Below, piece after piece: positions 7,103 through 16,212 of a DNA stretch of 64,000 nucleotides (within the stretch, counting starts at the first letter, position 1; each line of letters starts with the position of its first letter). Position numbers and translations under genes: made by a program. Under the pieces are notes generated by a model, which saw only the letters and a program-made list of their open reading frames with translations, did no database searches and was not told the origin of the DNA. This stretch comes from Indibacter alkaliphilus LW1 (GTDB taxonomy: Bacteria; Bacteroidota; Bacteroidia; Cytophagales; Cyclobacteriaceae): contig NZ_ALWO02000038.1 of NCBI RefSeq assembly GCF_000295935.2, positions 1-64,000 on the forward strand, read 5' to 3'.

Positions 7103-8851
7103 ATGATAGAGTTAGATTATTTAGTTGTTGTTGCGTATTTCATCGGGTTACTTTTTGTTGGTGTTTTGTTCTCCAGAATGAACACCAGTAAAGATATGTT
7201 TGCTGCGGGTGGCAAATCTCCATGGTGGCTTTCGGGATTATCGGCATTTATGACAACGTTTTCAGCCGGTACTTTTGTAGTCTGGGGAGGAATAGCCTAC
7301 CAAAGTGGGCTTGTAAGTGTAAGCATTTTAATGGTTATTGGAGTGGCTGCACTAATAGCAGGCTGGTTATTTGCTGGGGTATGGAAATCCATTGGGTACG
7401 ACTCTGCTTCTGCATTCATTCATGATCGGTTTGGAGAAGATTTGGTCCGACTTTACACTGTTTTACAAGGTTTGATTGGCCTATTCACCATGGGAGGTGC
7501 CGTATATGCCTTAGCCTTGGTTGTTACTACATTGATACCATTGCCTGATGGACATTTACTCCAAGACCCTTCTTCAGGGAATTTTTCTGTAGTCATTGCC
7601 TCGCTGATGTTATGTCTATTGGTAGTATTGATAACTTTTGGAGGTGGATTATGGGCTGTATTGATGACAGATGCCCTCCAATTTGTTATTCTCTGCATAT
7701 CGGTAGTTTTGGTTGTTCCTTTACTTGTCCAAAAGGTAGGTGGGGTTGATGAATTGCTTCTTCAATTACCCGATGGACACATGAGTTTTACAGGTGGTGG
7801 ATTTTCCTCGTATTTTCTTCTGGGCTGGATGATTGTATTTCTATTTAAGATTGGAGGGGAGTGGGCTTATGTACAGAGATTTGTTTGTGTGCCAACCGTA
7901 AAGGATGCCAGAAAGTCCACTTTTCTTTTTGGAGCCCTGTATTTACTGAGCCCGATTATTTGGATGCTTCCCCCTTTAATTTACCGTGTTATTGATGCCG
8001 AAGCTGATTATGAACAGGCTTATATTTTGGCTTGTAAAGCAGTGCTTCCAAGTGGAATGCTTGGTTTGATGGTTGCGGCTATGTGCTCAGCGACTGCGAG
8101 CATGGCTACGACCCAATTGAATGTATTTGCCGGAGCTTTTACCAATGAATTCTATAAAAGGATTTGGAGGCCACAAGCCGAAGAAAGAGAATTGGTTCTT
8201 GCTGGACGATTAATCACATTAATCCTAGGTTTGGTAATTACTGCGGGGGCTTTGGCTATCCCATACCTTGGGACATACACAGGGTATATCCTTTCCTCAG
8301 TGGCGATTTTGACGGGACCTTTGGTTCTCCCTACAATATGGGGGCTGTATTCCAAAAGAATAGGTCTTAAATATGCTTGGAATGTGTCAGTCTGGAGTTT
8401 GGTCATTGGAGTCATACTCAAAGTTCTAATATTAAATAATGGATTAGAGAATTTTGGAACATTAGGTCTGGATTTATCAATTTGGATCCTTGCTAATAAA
8501 GGTGTGGAGGATGTAATTATTGGGACTGTCATCCCTCTTGTTTTATTAGTTTATCTTGAAATTTCTTCAAAGAACATCGATCCGGGTTGGATAAAAGTCA
8601 AAGAAAAGGCAAAGAACCAAGTAACCGAAATCGAAAATCCATCCAAACTGCCTGCAATTATCTGTGCTTGGGCGGTTCTTGGGTCAGGAATCATGCTCTT
8701 TTTGATCGGATTGGTCGATGTTTCAGAAGGGGCTAGAGTATTGATTCTTATTTCCGGAATTTTTCTCTGCTTTTTAGGAGGGGGGATGATTATGATGTTT
8801 AAAAAACAGCCTGCAATAGAAAAGATAAAAGAATCTCAAAATAGAGCTTAG
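7103..8851 (+). CDS. Sodium:solute symporter (SSS family)
   Basis: An integral membrane protein of 582 residues with about 13-14 hydrophobic segments. It begins directly with TM1 (YLVVVAYFIGLLFVGVLF). The SSS signature region SKDMFAAGGKSPWWLSGLSAFMTTFSAGTF follows; this small-residue-rich first repeat is where the family binds sodium and substrate. A later TM (MVAAMCSATASMATTQLNVFAG) has the second conserved small-residue cluster. Length fits the SGLT/PanF type with an extra C-terminal helix. It opens the operon that continues with the FAD oxidoreductase, EEP enzyme and metallophosphoesterase, so it probably imports the polyol or sugar released by these enzymes. The substrate cannot be named. 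Confidence 0.9.
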   Translation: MIELDYLVVVAYFIGLLFVGVLFSRMNTSKDMFAAGGKSPWWLSGLSAFMTTFSAGTFVVWGGIAYQSGLVSVSILMVIGVAALIAGWLFAGVWKSIGYDSASAFIHDRFGEDLVRLYTVLQGLIGLFTMGGAVYALALVVTTLIPLPDGHLLQDPSSGNFSVVIASLMLCLLVVLITFGGGLWAVLMTDALQFVILCISVVLVVPLLVQKVGGVDELLLQLPDGHMSFTGGGFSSYFLLGWMIVFLFKIGGEWAYVQRFVCVPTVKDARKSTFLFGALYLLSPIIWMLPPLIYRVIDAEADYEQAYILACKAVLPSGMLGLMVAAMCSATASMATTQLNVFAGAFTNEFYKRIWRPQAEERELVLAGRLITLILGLVITAGALAIPYLGTYTGYILSSVAILTGPLVLPTIWGLYSKRIGLKYAWNVSVWSLVIGVILKVLILNNGLENFGTLGLDLSIWILANKGVEDVIIGTVIPLVLLVYLEISSKNIDPGWIKVKEKAKNQVTEIENPSKLPAIICAWAVLGSGIMLFLIGLVDVSEGARVLILISGIFLCFLGGGMIMMFKKQPAIEKIKESQNRA

Positions 8852-8939
8852 AAGATTGGGATACACTTATCGAACGCCCAAAAACGAATTCGCTAAAATT
8901 GGGAATTCCCTATAATCACAAAAAGAAAATGATAATCAT

Positions 8940-10334
8940 ATGAAGACACAAATTGTAAAGGAATCAAAAAATGGAATCAATACTCCTGTTAGAACATCAA
9001 CCGATATTTTAATTGTTGGTGGTGGGCCTTCTGGAATCATTGCTGCATTGGCCGCCTCGGAAAGCGGTTACAAAGTCACTTTGGTCGAGAATCGAAGTTT
9101 TGTTGGAGGGAACATGACCATTGGGCTCCCTGTTTTGGGTTTTCTGGGGCAAAAAGGAAATCAAATCATTAATGGATTACCTCAAAAATTTATTGATAGA
9201 TTGGCCGAACAGCAAGCGGCGAGTGAACATAGACCATGTCCGTTACATATGAGCATAACCTTGGTGGAGCCTGAAGCTGTCAAAAATGTTGCATTGGAGA
9301 TGTTAGTAGAAAATAATGTTGAGGTTTTGCTACATATGATGTTCGTGGACTCCTTGGTTGAAAATGGCGTTGTTAAAGGGATTGTGGTTGAAAGTAAAGC
9401 GGGGAGAGAAGCAATTTTGGCCAAAAGGGTTGTTGACTGCAGTGGTGATGCGGATGTTGCTTTCAGAGCGGGAGTGCCATGTGAGAAGGGGAATGAAAAT
9501 GGAGGGATGCAGCCTCCAACCTTGATGTTTTGCATGGGAGGGGTAGACACTGAAAAATTAAGAACGAGTATTGTAAATGAGCCAAGAACGTATTTGACAG
9601 ATTTTATTCCTGCAAATTATTATGGTCAGAACCAACAATTTATAGTTGTTGGTCTTCGGGGTTTAATGGCTGAGGCCAAAGCTGCAGGGATGAGGTTATA
9701 TACCGAAAGAACAATTATTATTTCGGGTTTAAGACAAGGGGAAGTCTGGATCAATATGTCAAGTGTTAAAGGAATTGATGGTACGGATCCTGAAAGTCTT
9801 TCACGAGGAGAAATTATCGGTAGAATCCAGGTAAAAGACATTATAAAATACTTACAGGAATATGTTCCTGGATTTGAAAATTCTTATTTCACCAAGATGG
9901 CTCCGTTTTTAGGAATTAGGGAAACAAGAAGGATTGTAGGTCAATATGTGATGACCAAAGAAGATGTATTGGGCTGTGCCAGGTTTAAAGACGCTGTAGC
10001 GGTTGCAAGTTATCCACTTGACCTTCATCACCCTGAAGATGGTGGATGTACACTCGAATGGTGTGGAGATTGTTATGATATTCCTTATAGATCTCTAATT
10101 CCAAATGAAATTGAAAATTTAATCGTTGCCGGAAGAGCAATCTCTACAACCCATGAAGCAATGTCTGCTATTAGAGTAATGGCACCTTGCATGGCGATGG
10201 GAGAAGCGGCAGGTCGGGCAGCCAGTCTTTCTTTGAGTCAGGATAAATTTCCTTCAATATTAGATGTAAGCGATTTGCAAAAAACGCTGCTGAAAGCAGG
10301 AGCTTTCTTAAATGAGCGTGAGGATGTTAATTAA
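8940..10334 (+). CDS. FAD-dependent oxidoreductase (FAD_oxidored family)
   Basis: A protein of 464 residues. The dinucleotide-binding motif is DILIVGGGPSGIIAALAA at about residues 22-39, followed by an acidic strand end (VTLVENRSFVGG). The C-terminal FAD contact region reads NLIVAGRAISTTHEAMSAIRVMAPCMAMGEAAG at about residues 395-427, typical of the PF12831 family. This family is common in Bacteroidota and Planctomycetes carbohydrate loci, but few members are characterised. No signal peptide, so cytoplasmic. It follows the symporter by 88 bases and its last codons overlap the EEP gene start (10312), indicating one transcript. I infer oxidation of the imported polyol, hydroxy acid or sugar. 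Confidence 0.85.
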   Translation: MKTQIVKESKNGINTPVRTSTDILIVGGGPSGIIAALAASESGYKVTLVENRSFVGGNMTIGLPVLGFLGQKGNQIINGLPQKFIDRLAEQQAASEHRPCPLHMSITLVEPEAVKNVALEMLVENNVEVLLHMMFVDSLVENGVVKGIVVESKAGREAILAKRVVDCSGDADVAFRAGVPCEKGNENGGMQPPTLMFCMGGVDTEKLRTSIVNEPRTYLTDFIPANYYGQNQQFIVVGLRGLMAEAKAAGMRLYTERTIIISGLRQGEVWINMSSVKGIDGTDPESLSRGEIIGRIQVKDIIKYLQEYVPGFENSYFTKMAPFLGIRETRRIVGQYVMTKEDVLGCARFKDAVAVASYPLDLHHPEDGGCTLEWCGDCYDIPYRSLIPNEIENLIVAGRAISTTHEAMSAIRVMAPCMAMGEAAGRAASLSLSQDKFPSILDVSDLQKTLLKAGAFLNEREDVN

Positions 10335-11268
10335 TAGAAAAGCTAGGTTTGGAAATAGAATTTCCCGCTTCTTGTTTTCGGGGATGCTCATGGGACTGTT
10401 ATTTTTTTATAACATTTCCCATGGTCAAACAAATCATTTAAAGGTTCTAAGTTACAACGCCTTTTATGGTTTTGAGCAAGATAAAGATAAGTTTAATGCA
10501 TTTAACCGACTGCTTGAGGATTTGGATCCTGATATCATTCTTTTCCAAGAGATGAATGGTTTTGATCAAAATAAATTGTCGCAGTTTGCAAATGGATATG
10601 GCCACAAGTATTCTGTAATTATGAATAAAGAATTCGGAGTGCCAAATACCCATCCTTTGGCAATTTCATCGAAATATCCGATTCTCAATGTTCAACGGGT
10701 TTTGGATGATATGTGGCATGGATACATTTATGCTACAATAAATGATGTCCATATCTTCAATTTGCATCTTGCCCCCTTTACAGTTTTGGACAGAAAAAAA
10801 GACATTGAGAAAGTCATTGCTCAAGCAAAACTCCTAGATGTTGACAAAGGGATAATTATTGCAGGAGACTTTAATGCGCTTTCTCCAATGGACACTCACG
10901 CATATGGAGAGGAATTGTTGGAATCAATGCGCAGTATTGAAGGTAGGTATGAAACCAAGAGTGGAACTGAAATTCTTAGATTTAGAGAGATTCATAGAAA
11001 TAACTTAATTGATGATCAAATTGATTATTCAGTTATAGGCCATGTCTTAGATGCAGGTTATTCAGATGTAATCAAAAAAATCCATCCTGATTTTATCAAC
11101 AGTGTTCCAACAGAAGGCCATAGGAAAAGAAATTCCAAGCTGAGGCGTATTGACTATATTTTTGTAAACCCGGTTTTAATTGACAATGTGATAAGGGCAG
11201 AAATTGTTAAAAATGAATTAACAGACCATTTATCAGATCACTATCCAGTATTTATAACCTTTAAATGA
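10312..11268 (+). CDS. Secreted endonuclease/exonuclease/phosphatase (EEP) family enzyme
   Basis: A protein of 318 residues with an N-terminal signal or anchor helix after a basic start (FLFSGMLMGLLFFYNISHGQ, about residues 20-39). All EEP catalytic motifs are visible: VLSYNAFYG (metal-side Asn), ILFQEMNGF (Glu), FNLHLAPF, IIAGDFNALSP (Asp-Asn), RRIDYIFVN (Asp) and the terminal LSDHYPVFI (Asp-His). The fold hydrolyses phosphodiesters and phosphomonoesters, with relatives including inositol-phosphate phosphatases, sphingomyelinases and nucleases; the substrate is not readable. The start at 10312 overlaps the FAD gene stop by 23 bases; an in-frame ATG at 10324 is an alternative. A second family member is at 18106. 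Confidence 0.85.
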   Translation: MSVRMLINRKARFGNRISRFLFSGMLMGLLFFYNISHGQTNHLKVLSYNAFYGFEQDKDKFNAFNRLLEDLDPDIILFQEMNGFDQNKLSQFANGYGHKYSVIMNKEFGVPNTHPLAISSKYPILNVQRVLDDMWHGYIYATINDVHIFNLHLAPFTVLDRKKDIEKVIAQAKLLDVDKGIIIAGDFNALSPMDTHAYGEELLESMRSIEGRYETKSGTEILRFREIHRNNLIDDQIDYSVIGHVLDAGYSDVIKKIHPDFINSVPTEGHRKRNSKLRRIDYIFVNPVLIDNVIRAEIVKNELTDHLSDHYPVFITFK

Positions 11269-11277
11269 ATGATTGAG

Positions 11278-12396
11278 ATGAAAAGGATTTTGCTTTCTAT
11301 ATTTATTTTATTGGAATGTAGTCTAATCACTCCTTGCTTGACCTATGCTCAAGGGGAATACCAAAAGCCAACACTTGAAAATAGGGAATCATTTACTGTG
11401 ATTATGTTACCCGATATTCAGAATTATGTCAAATGGGAGGCCAACCAGCCAATCCTTGACCTGATGTCCGCATGGATTGTTAACAACATTGATTCTCTGA
11501 ATATCAAAATGGTCCTTTGTGTGGGTGATCTGGTTCAAAACAATGAAAAAATAATGAATGATTATGACGGAGACCAGACTACTGATCAACAATGGAAAGC
11601 GGCAGTAAGAGCTTTTGATCGGTTCAATGGGAAAGTGCCCTATGTAGCTGCCACTGGAAATCATGATTATAGTATCGATGAAAGGGGAAACCGTACTTCC
11701 AGATACAATGAGTTTTTCAATGTGGAACGAAATTTTTTAAACCAGAAATACCTCGCTCAACACACTAGAGATGAGCAGGGGCAACAAACACTTGCCAATT
11801 CCGCCTATGAACTTAGAAACCTTCATGGGAAGGATTACCTTTTTCTCACAATTGAATTTGCTCCCAGAGATACAGTTATAACTTGGGCCAAAAAAGTTGC
11901 GGCTATGAAAGAGTATGAGAATCATCGAATCATCCTTACTACCCACAGTTATCTTAGCCCTAAAGACAAAAGGGGAGAGGCTGAAATTAGCTGGCTTTAT
12001 TGGGAGCCTTACCGAGTCAACAACATGATTCAGAAATCACCGAAAATAAAGCTGCCTTTATCCAATACTGGCAAACAAATCTGGGAAAAGCTTGTTCAAC
12101 CAGCCTCTAACATCGAAATGGTGCTTAGTGGCCATTACGCCGGAGAAGGATACCGGATGGACAGAAATAATGAAGGAAAACCGGTCCATCAAATTCTTTT
12201 TGATGCTCAATCAATGGGCGGAGGTGGTCGTTCTGGCAATGGAGGAGATGGGTGGCTACGGATTTTGGAATTTTTCCCGGATAGTAAAACCGTTAAAGTC
12301 AGTACTTTTTCCCCACTATTTGGAATTTCGCCAACAACACAGAAATATGCCTGGAAAAGAGATGAAAGAAATGAATTCCTGATACGATTTGAATAA
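11278..12396 (+). CDS. Secreted calcineurin-type metallophosphoesterase
   Basis: About 372 residues. I prefer the ATG at 11278 (MKRILLSIFILLECSLITPCLTYAQG), which gives a clean signal peptide; an in-frame ATG at 11269 adds only three residues. Metallophosphoesterase motifs appear in order: VIMLPDIQNYV (Asp, with Gln where many members have His), CVGDLVQNN, AATGNHDYS, ILTTHSY and VLSGHYAGEG. Enzymes of this kind remove phosphate or split phosphodiesters in the periplasm or outside the cell. It is the last gene of the symporter operon: a few bases separate it from the EEP gene and a strong terminator follows. Together with the two EEP enzymes and the GDPD-like protein it gives the locus its phosphoesterase character. 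Confidence 0.85.
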   Translation: MKRILLSIFILLECSLITPCLTYAQGEYQKPTLENRESFTVIMLPDIQNYVKWEANQPILDLMSAWIVNNIDSLNIKMVLCVGDLVQNNEKIMNDYDGDQTTDQQWKAAVRAFDRFNGKVPYVAATGNHDYSIDERGNRTSRYNEFFNVERNFLNQKYLAQHTRDEQGQQTLANSAYELRNLHGKDYLFLTIEFAPRDTVITWAKKVAAMKEYENHRIILTTHSYLSPKDKRGEAEISWLYWEPYRVNNMIQKSPKIKLPLSNTGKQIWEKLVQPASNIEMVLSGHYAGEGYRMDRNNEGKPVHQILFDAQSMGGGGRSGNGGDGWLRILEFFPDSKTVKVSTFSPLFGISPTTQKYAWKRDERNEFLIRFE

Positions 12397-12445
12397 AATT
12401 GTAGATGGAGCTGAATAAATATCCAGAAATTTAAATAGTAAACAC

Positions 12446-12480
12446 AACCGGGAAAGTGCTTATTTCCCGGTTTTTTTTGT
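12446..12480 (+). terminator. Rho-independent terminator closing the symporter operon
   Basis: AACCGGGAAA (12446-12455), loop GTGCTTA, TTTCCCGGTT (12463-12472), then TTTTTT. A perfect 10-base stem, 50 bases after the metallophosphoesterase stop. Confidence 0.9.
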
Positions 12481-13101
12481 GCGATTAATTTGAAATAAAT
12501 TCTAAAACCTTTATTAATACCGGTTAATGTGTTTAAAAATTTGATTACTATATTCAATAAATTTATAAATTTGGTATGTTGACGTACATAATTTATCCAT
12601 TTAGCACCTAACTAGTAATTTTTTTTGTTTAAAAAAGTAAATTAAATCTGATTTTTAGCTATTCTAAGCTCCTTATTTAGCCCCACAGTTAAGAGGTTTG
12701 CTCTCGCTAATATGGAATATTTTTAAATCTAAGTGATACTAGGTTTAAAAATATTTAGTTACGAATTATTTTTACTTTAATTTGATTAAAAAAACTTTAT
12801 TAAATGTTTCAATATGTTTAATAAATTAACTTTTTGATAATAATTAAGTCAATTAAAGATAACAGTCTAGTGCTTTTTGTTTCTTTTATTAAGGTTTTGA
12901 AAAAATTTTATATGTTTTATTATGTATTTGTTAAATTTAGATAGATCGCTTTCTTTATATTTAAAAATATTATTTTTCGATTTCAAAAAGTTTCATTAAG
13001 TTTGTTTACGAAACAAATCGAAACCTGGTATCTTGAATTGAATTAGAATTCAGGGTTTTAATTTAGAAGAATGATCTACCAACAAACAAAAACAACAATT
13101 T
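12481..13101 (+). promoter_or_regulatory. Upstream region of the SusC/SusD operon
   Basis: More than 600 AT-rich bases without a gene. Candidate control elements: TTTCAAAAAGTTTCATTAAGTTTG at 12981-13004; AAATGTTTCAATATGTTTAATAAA at about 12802-12825, similar to 19177-19189; and a small inverted repeat TATGT-TGACGT-ACATA at 12575-12590. A possible -7 element TATCTTGA is at 13029-13036. All are pattern-based assignments. Confidence 0.45.
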
Positions 13102-16100
13102 ATGAATCCAGATTTACAGGGGGAAAAATCAATCCCCGGAATTAATCACTTTGTCGTAAACCATTCCGTGAGATGGTTTGGTTTTGCGGTATTACTCTGG
13201 GCAGCAATCGGGGCTTCAGATGTATTTGCTTTACCTGGAATTTTGAATGAAAAAAGTAATTCCCTCCAAGCTGAAATCAATGTTTCGGGTGTGGTAACAG
13301 ATGAAGCCGGAGAACCACTCCCCGGGGCTACGGTTTCTGTTGAAGGTACAAGCTTAGGTACCATAACAGATATTGACGGTCAGTATACGATTGAAGTACC
13401 TGATGATGCTGTTTTGGTAGTTTCTTTTATTGGCTTCGAGTCCAGGAGAATTCCGGTTAATGGAAGATCTATAATAGATGTTGGCCTTACTCCTGATACC
13501 TCTTCTTTGGAAGAAGTAGTAGTAGTCGGTTACGGTACTCAAAAGAGAGCAAACCTTACAGGCTCTGTTGCTGAAATCGAAACAGAAGATCTTGTGTCGA
13601 GACCTTTTTCTTCAACCGTGAATGCGCTACAGGGAGTTTCTCCAGGAGTTACTGTAACCACCGGTTCAGGTGCACCCGGAAGCCAGGGGACCATAAGGGT
13701 TAGAGGGATTGGAACATTAAACAATTCAAATCCTTTGGTGATCATTGACGGTGTTGAGGGTGATATGAATTCTATTGATCCAAGCTTGATCGAATCCATT
13801 AATGTGCTAAAAGATGCTGCCTCCTCTGCAATATACGGTTCAAGAGCAGCAAACGGAGTTATTCTTGTAACTACCAAAAGAGCAAAAAGTGGGGAATTCA
13901 GGGTTACCTATAATGCTTATACAGGATTTCAATCTCCTACAAATCTACCAAATAAAGTTGGTGCAATCGATCATATGGAAATGATTAACCTCGCTCATAT
14001 CAACTCAGGGGCATCCCCATTGTTCGCTGATTCTTATATTCAGGAGTATAGTCAAAACATGCAGTCTGATCCCGATAATTACCCCAATACTGATTGGCAG
14101 AGGGGAATTCTAACTGGCTCAGGATTTATGCAAAACCATAATATTTCACTTAACGCAGGAACTGAAAAGGTAAGGTCACTAACTTCTGTCGGTTATCTTG
14201 AACAAAAAGGGTTAATAGAAATGTCGGGCTTTAAAAGGTATACTATTAGAAATAATCTGGATGTAAAATTCAATGAAAAACTCAGTTTAGCTGCTGATTT
14301 GCAAATGATAAACAGAAAAACAGTTTCACCAGGCGGGGGATTAAGTGAAGTGTTTTTGCAGATGAACAGGATTCCGGCAATCCAACCCGGTAGGTTCTCA
14401 AACGGATTGTACGGTGAAGGCTGGAACGGAAATAACCCCATGGCTTTTTCAACTGCACTTGGAGGATCACAGGAAGAAACCAGAATGAGTCTTTTGGGAA
14501 GATTTGTTCTTAACTACAAGCCTGTTAAATGGCTCAATGTTGAACTGCTGGCCCAACCAAGATATGAAGAGCTATATAATGACAATTTCAATAAGGCAAT
14601 TACCACCTATCAGCCTGATGGAAGCCCTTTATTTACCAGACCCGAAAGATCAACATTGGCCATGAGAAGTGTCAGAAACACATTTGACAACTATTATGGA
14701 TATATTACATCCCAACACGTTCTGAATGAACATGAGTTTAAACTTTTGGCCGGAGCTTCCCTGGAAACTTTCCATACCACAAATTTCAGGGCCTTTAGAG
14801 ATGAATTTTTGTTCCCAGAATACAGGGTTTTAAATGCAGGTGCCCAGGACAGGAGAGAAGCATCCGGTTCTGCAGCAGAATGGGCATTACAATCATTTTT
14901 TGGAAGATTCAACTATGATTACGCATCCAAATATTTGATTGAAGTAAATGCAAGATATGATGGTTCATCAAGGTTTGCACCTGGTAGAAGATATGGTTTT
15001 TTTCCTTCTGTTTCAGGAGGTTGGAGGGTTTCAGGAGAACGTTTTATGGAAAGCGTCTCTGGAACAATCAACAATTTGATGGTTCGCGCTTCATGGGGAA
15101 GATTAGGGAATCAGAATATAGGCAATTATCCTTTTGCTTCTACCCTTGCCCTAGGATCCTACTCAATGGGTAATGAAATTGTACCAATTGCAGCATTGAA
15201 TGAAATGAACAATGAAAATATTTCATGGGAAACCACTGAAATGACCAATATTGGATTGGACTTGATGTTGTTCAGAAACCTGACAGTTTCATTTGATATC
15301 TTTGATAAAACTACTTCCGATATATTATTGAACCTGGACATTCCCATGTCAATAGGACTGGCACCTCCTACCCAAAATGCAGGTACTGTTAGGAACAGAG
15401 GATGGGAGCTGGCAGTAGGTTACAATGGACAGGCGGGAGAGTTTAAATACGGGGTAAACTTTAACCTTTCAGATGTAAGAAATGAGGTTATTGATCTAAG
15501 GGGGGTCAGCCAATCCGGCTTATTGGTAAGCCGTGAAGGGTTTCCCATCAATTCCATTTTTGCCTTACAGGCTGACGGATATTTTCAGAATCAGGAAGAA
15601 ATAGACAATCATGCGGCACAATTCGGCACTCTTGGTCCAGGGGACATCAGGTATGTAAATCAAAACCCTGAAGTAGATGATCTGATCAATGCAGATGATT
15701 ACGTGATTATTGGAAGCACAATCCCTAGATATACCTATGGTTTGAACGTGAATTCTTCTTTTAGAAACTTTAGTATGAACCTCTTTATCCAAGGTGTTGG
15801 GAAAGCTGACGGATACCTTCATGGCCGTGCAATCCAGCCATTTTACAGTGGGGCTTCCGCTTTTGAAGTACATAAGGATTATTGGACACCGGAGAATCCA
15901 AATGCTACATTCCCCAGGCTTACCTGGGGTGATGCAGGAAATAATTACCAACATTCAAGTTTTTGGATGAGAGATGCCTCCTATCTGAGATTGAAAAACA
16001 TTCAATTTGGATATAATCTTCCCAGGCAGTTCACTGAAAGGATGAAAATCGGAAGTGCCCGTTTCTATGTCAATGGACAAAATTTACTGACCATAGATAA

Positions 16101-16197
16101 TTTCTGGCCCGGATATGATGTAGAAACTCCTGTTGGAACCGGGACAAATTATCCAATAGTAAAAATTTACACACTCGGAGTTGATGTGGTATTTTAA
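13102..16197 (+). CDS. SusC/RagA-family TonB-dependent outer-membrane transporter
   Basis: A protein of 1,031 residues, the normal size for SusC. After a long N-terminal signal region (hydrophobic FGFAVLLWAAIGASDVFA, about residues 24-41) comes a carboxypeptidase-regulatory-like barrel domain (SGVVTDEAGEPLPGATVSVE). The SusC hallmark and TonB-box region LEEVVVVGYGTQKRANLTGS follows at about residues 136-155, then the plug (IRVRGIGTLNNSNPLVIIDGVEG; VLKDAASSAIYGSRAANGVI) and a 22-strand-type barrel ending in a C-terminal aromatic. It imports large ligands across the outer membrane together with the SusD protein that follows 15 bases later. Unusually for such a pair, no glycoside hydrolase lies nearby; the surrounding secreted enzymes are phosphoesterases. 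Confidence 0.95.
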   Translation: MNPDLQGEKSIPGINHFVVNHSVRWFGFAVLLWAAIGASDVFALPGILNEKSNSLQAEINVSGVVTDEAGEPLPGATVSVEGTSLGTITDIDGQYTIEVPDDAVLVVSFIGFESRRIPVNGRSIIDVGLTPDTSSLEEVVVVGYGTQKRANLTGSVAEIETEDLVSRPFSSTVNALQGVSPGVTVTTGSGAPGSQGTIRVRGIGTLNNSNPLVIIDGVEGDMNSIDPSLIESINVLKDAASSAIYGSRAANGVILVTTKRAKSGEFRVTYNAYTGFQSPTNLPNKVGAIDHMEMINLAHINSGASPLFADSYIQEYSQNMQSDPDNYPNTDWQRGILTGSGFMQNHNISLNAGTEKVRSLTSVGYLEQKGLIEMSGFKRYTIRNNLDVKFNEKLSLAADLQMINRKTVSPGGGLSEVFLQMNRIPAIQPGRFSNGLYGEGWNGNNPMAFSTALGGSQEETRMSLLGRFVLNYKPVKWLNVELLAQPRYEELYNDNFNKAITTYQPDGSPLFTRPERSTLAMRSVRNTFDNYYGYITSQHVLNEHEFKLLAGASLETFHTTNFRAFRDEFLFPEYRVLNAGAQDRREASGSAAEWALQSFFGRFNYDYASKYLIEVNARYDGSSRFAPGRRYGFFPSVSGGWRVSGERFMESVSGTINNLMVRASWGRLGNQNIGNYPFASTLALGSYSMGNEIVPIAALNEMNNENISWETTEMTNIGLDLMLFRNLTVSFDIFDKTTSDILLNLDIPMSIGLAPPTQNAGTVRNRGWELAVGYNGQAGEFKYGVNFNLSDVRNEVIDLRGVSQSGLLVSREGFPINSIFALQADGYFQNQEEIDNHAAQFGTLGPGDIRYVNQNPEVDDLINADDYVIIGSTIPRYTYGLNVNSSFRNFSMNLFIQGVGKADGYLHGRAIQPFYSGASAFEVHKDYWTPENPNATFPRLTWGDAGNNYQHSSFWMRDASYLRLKNIQFGYNLPRQFTERMKIGSARFYVNGQNLLTIDNFWPGYDVETPVGTGTNYPIVKIYTLGVDVVF

Positions 16198-16212
16198 AAA
16201 AATCAAACAGTC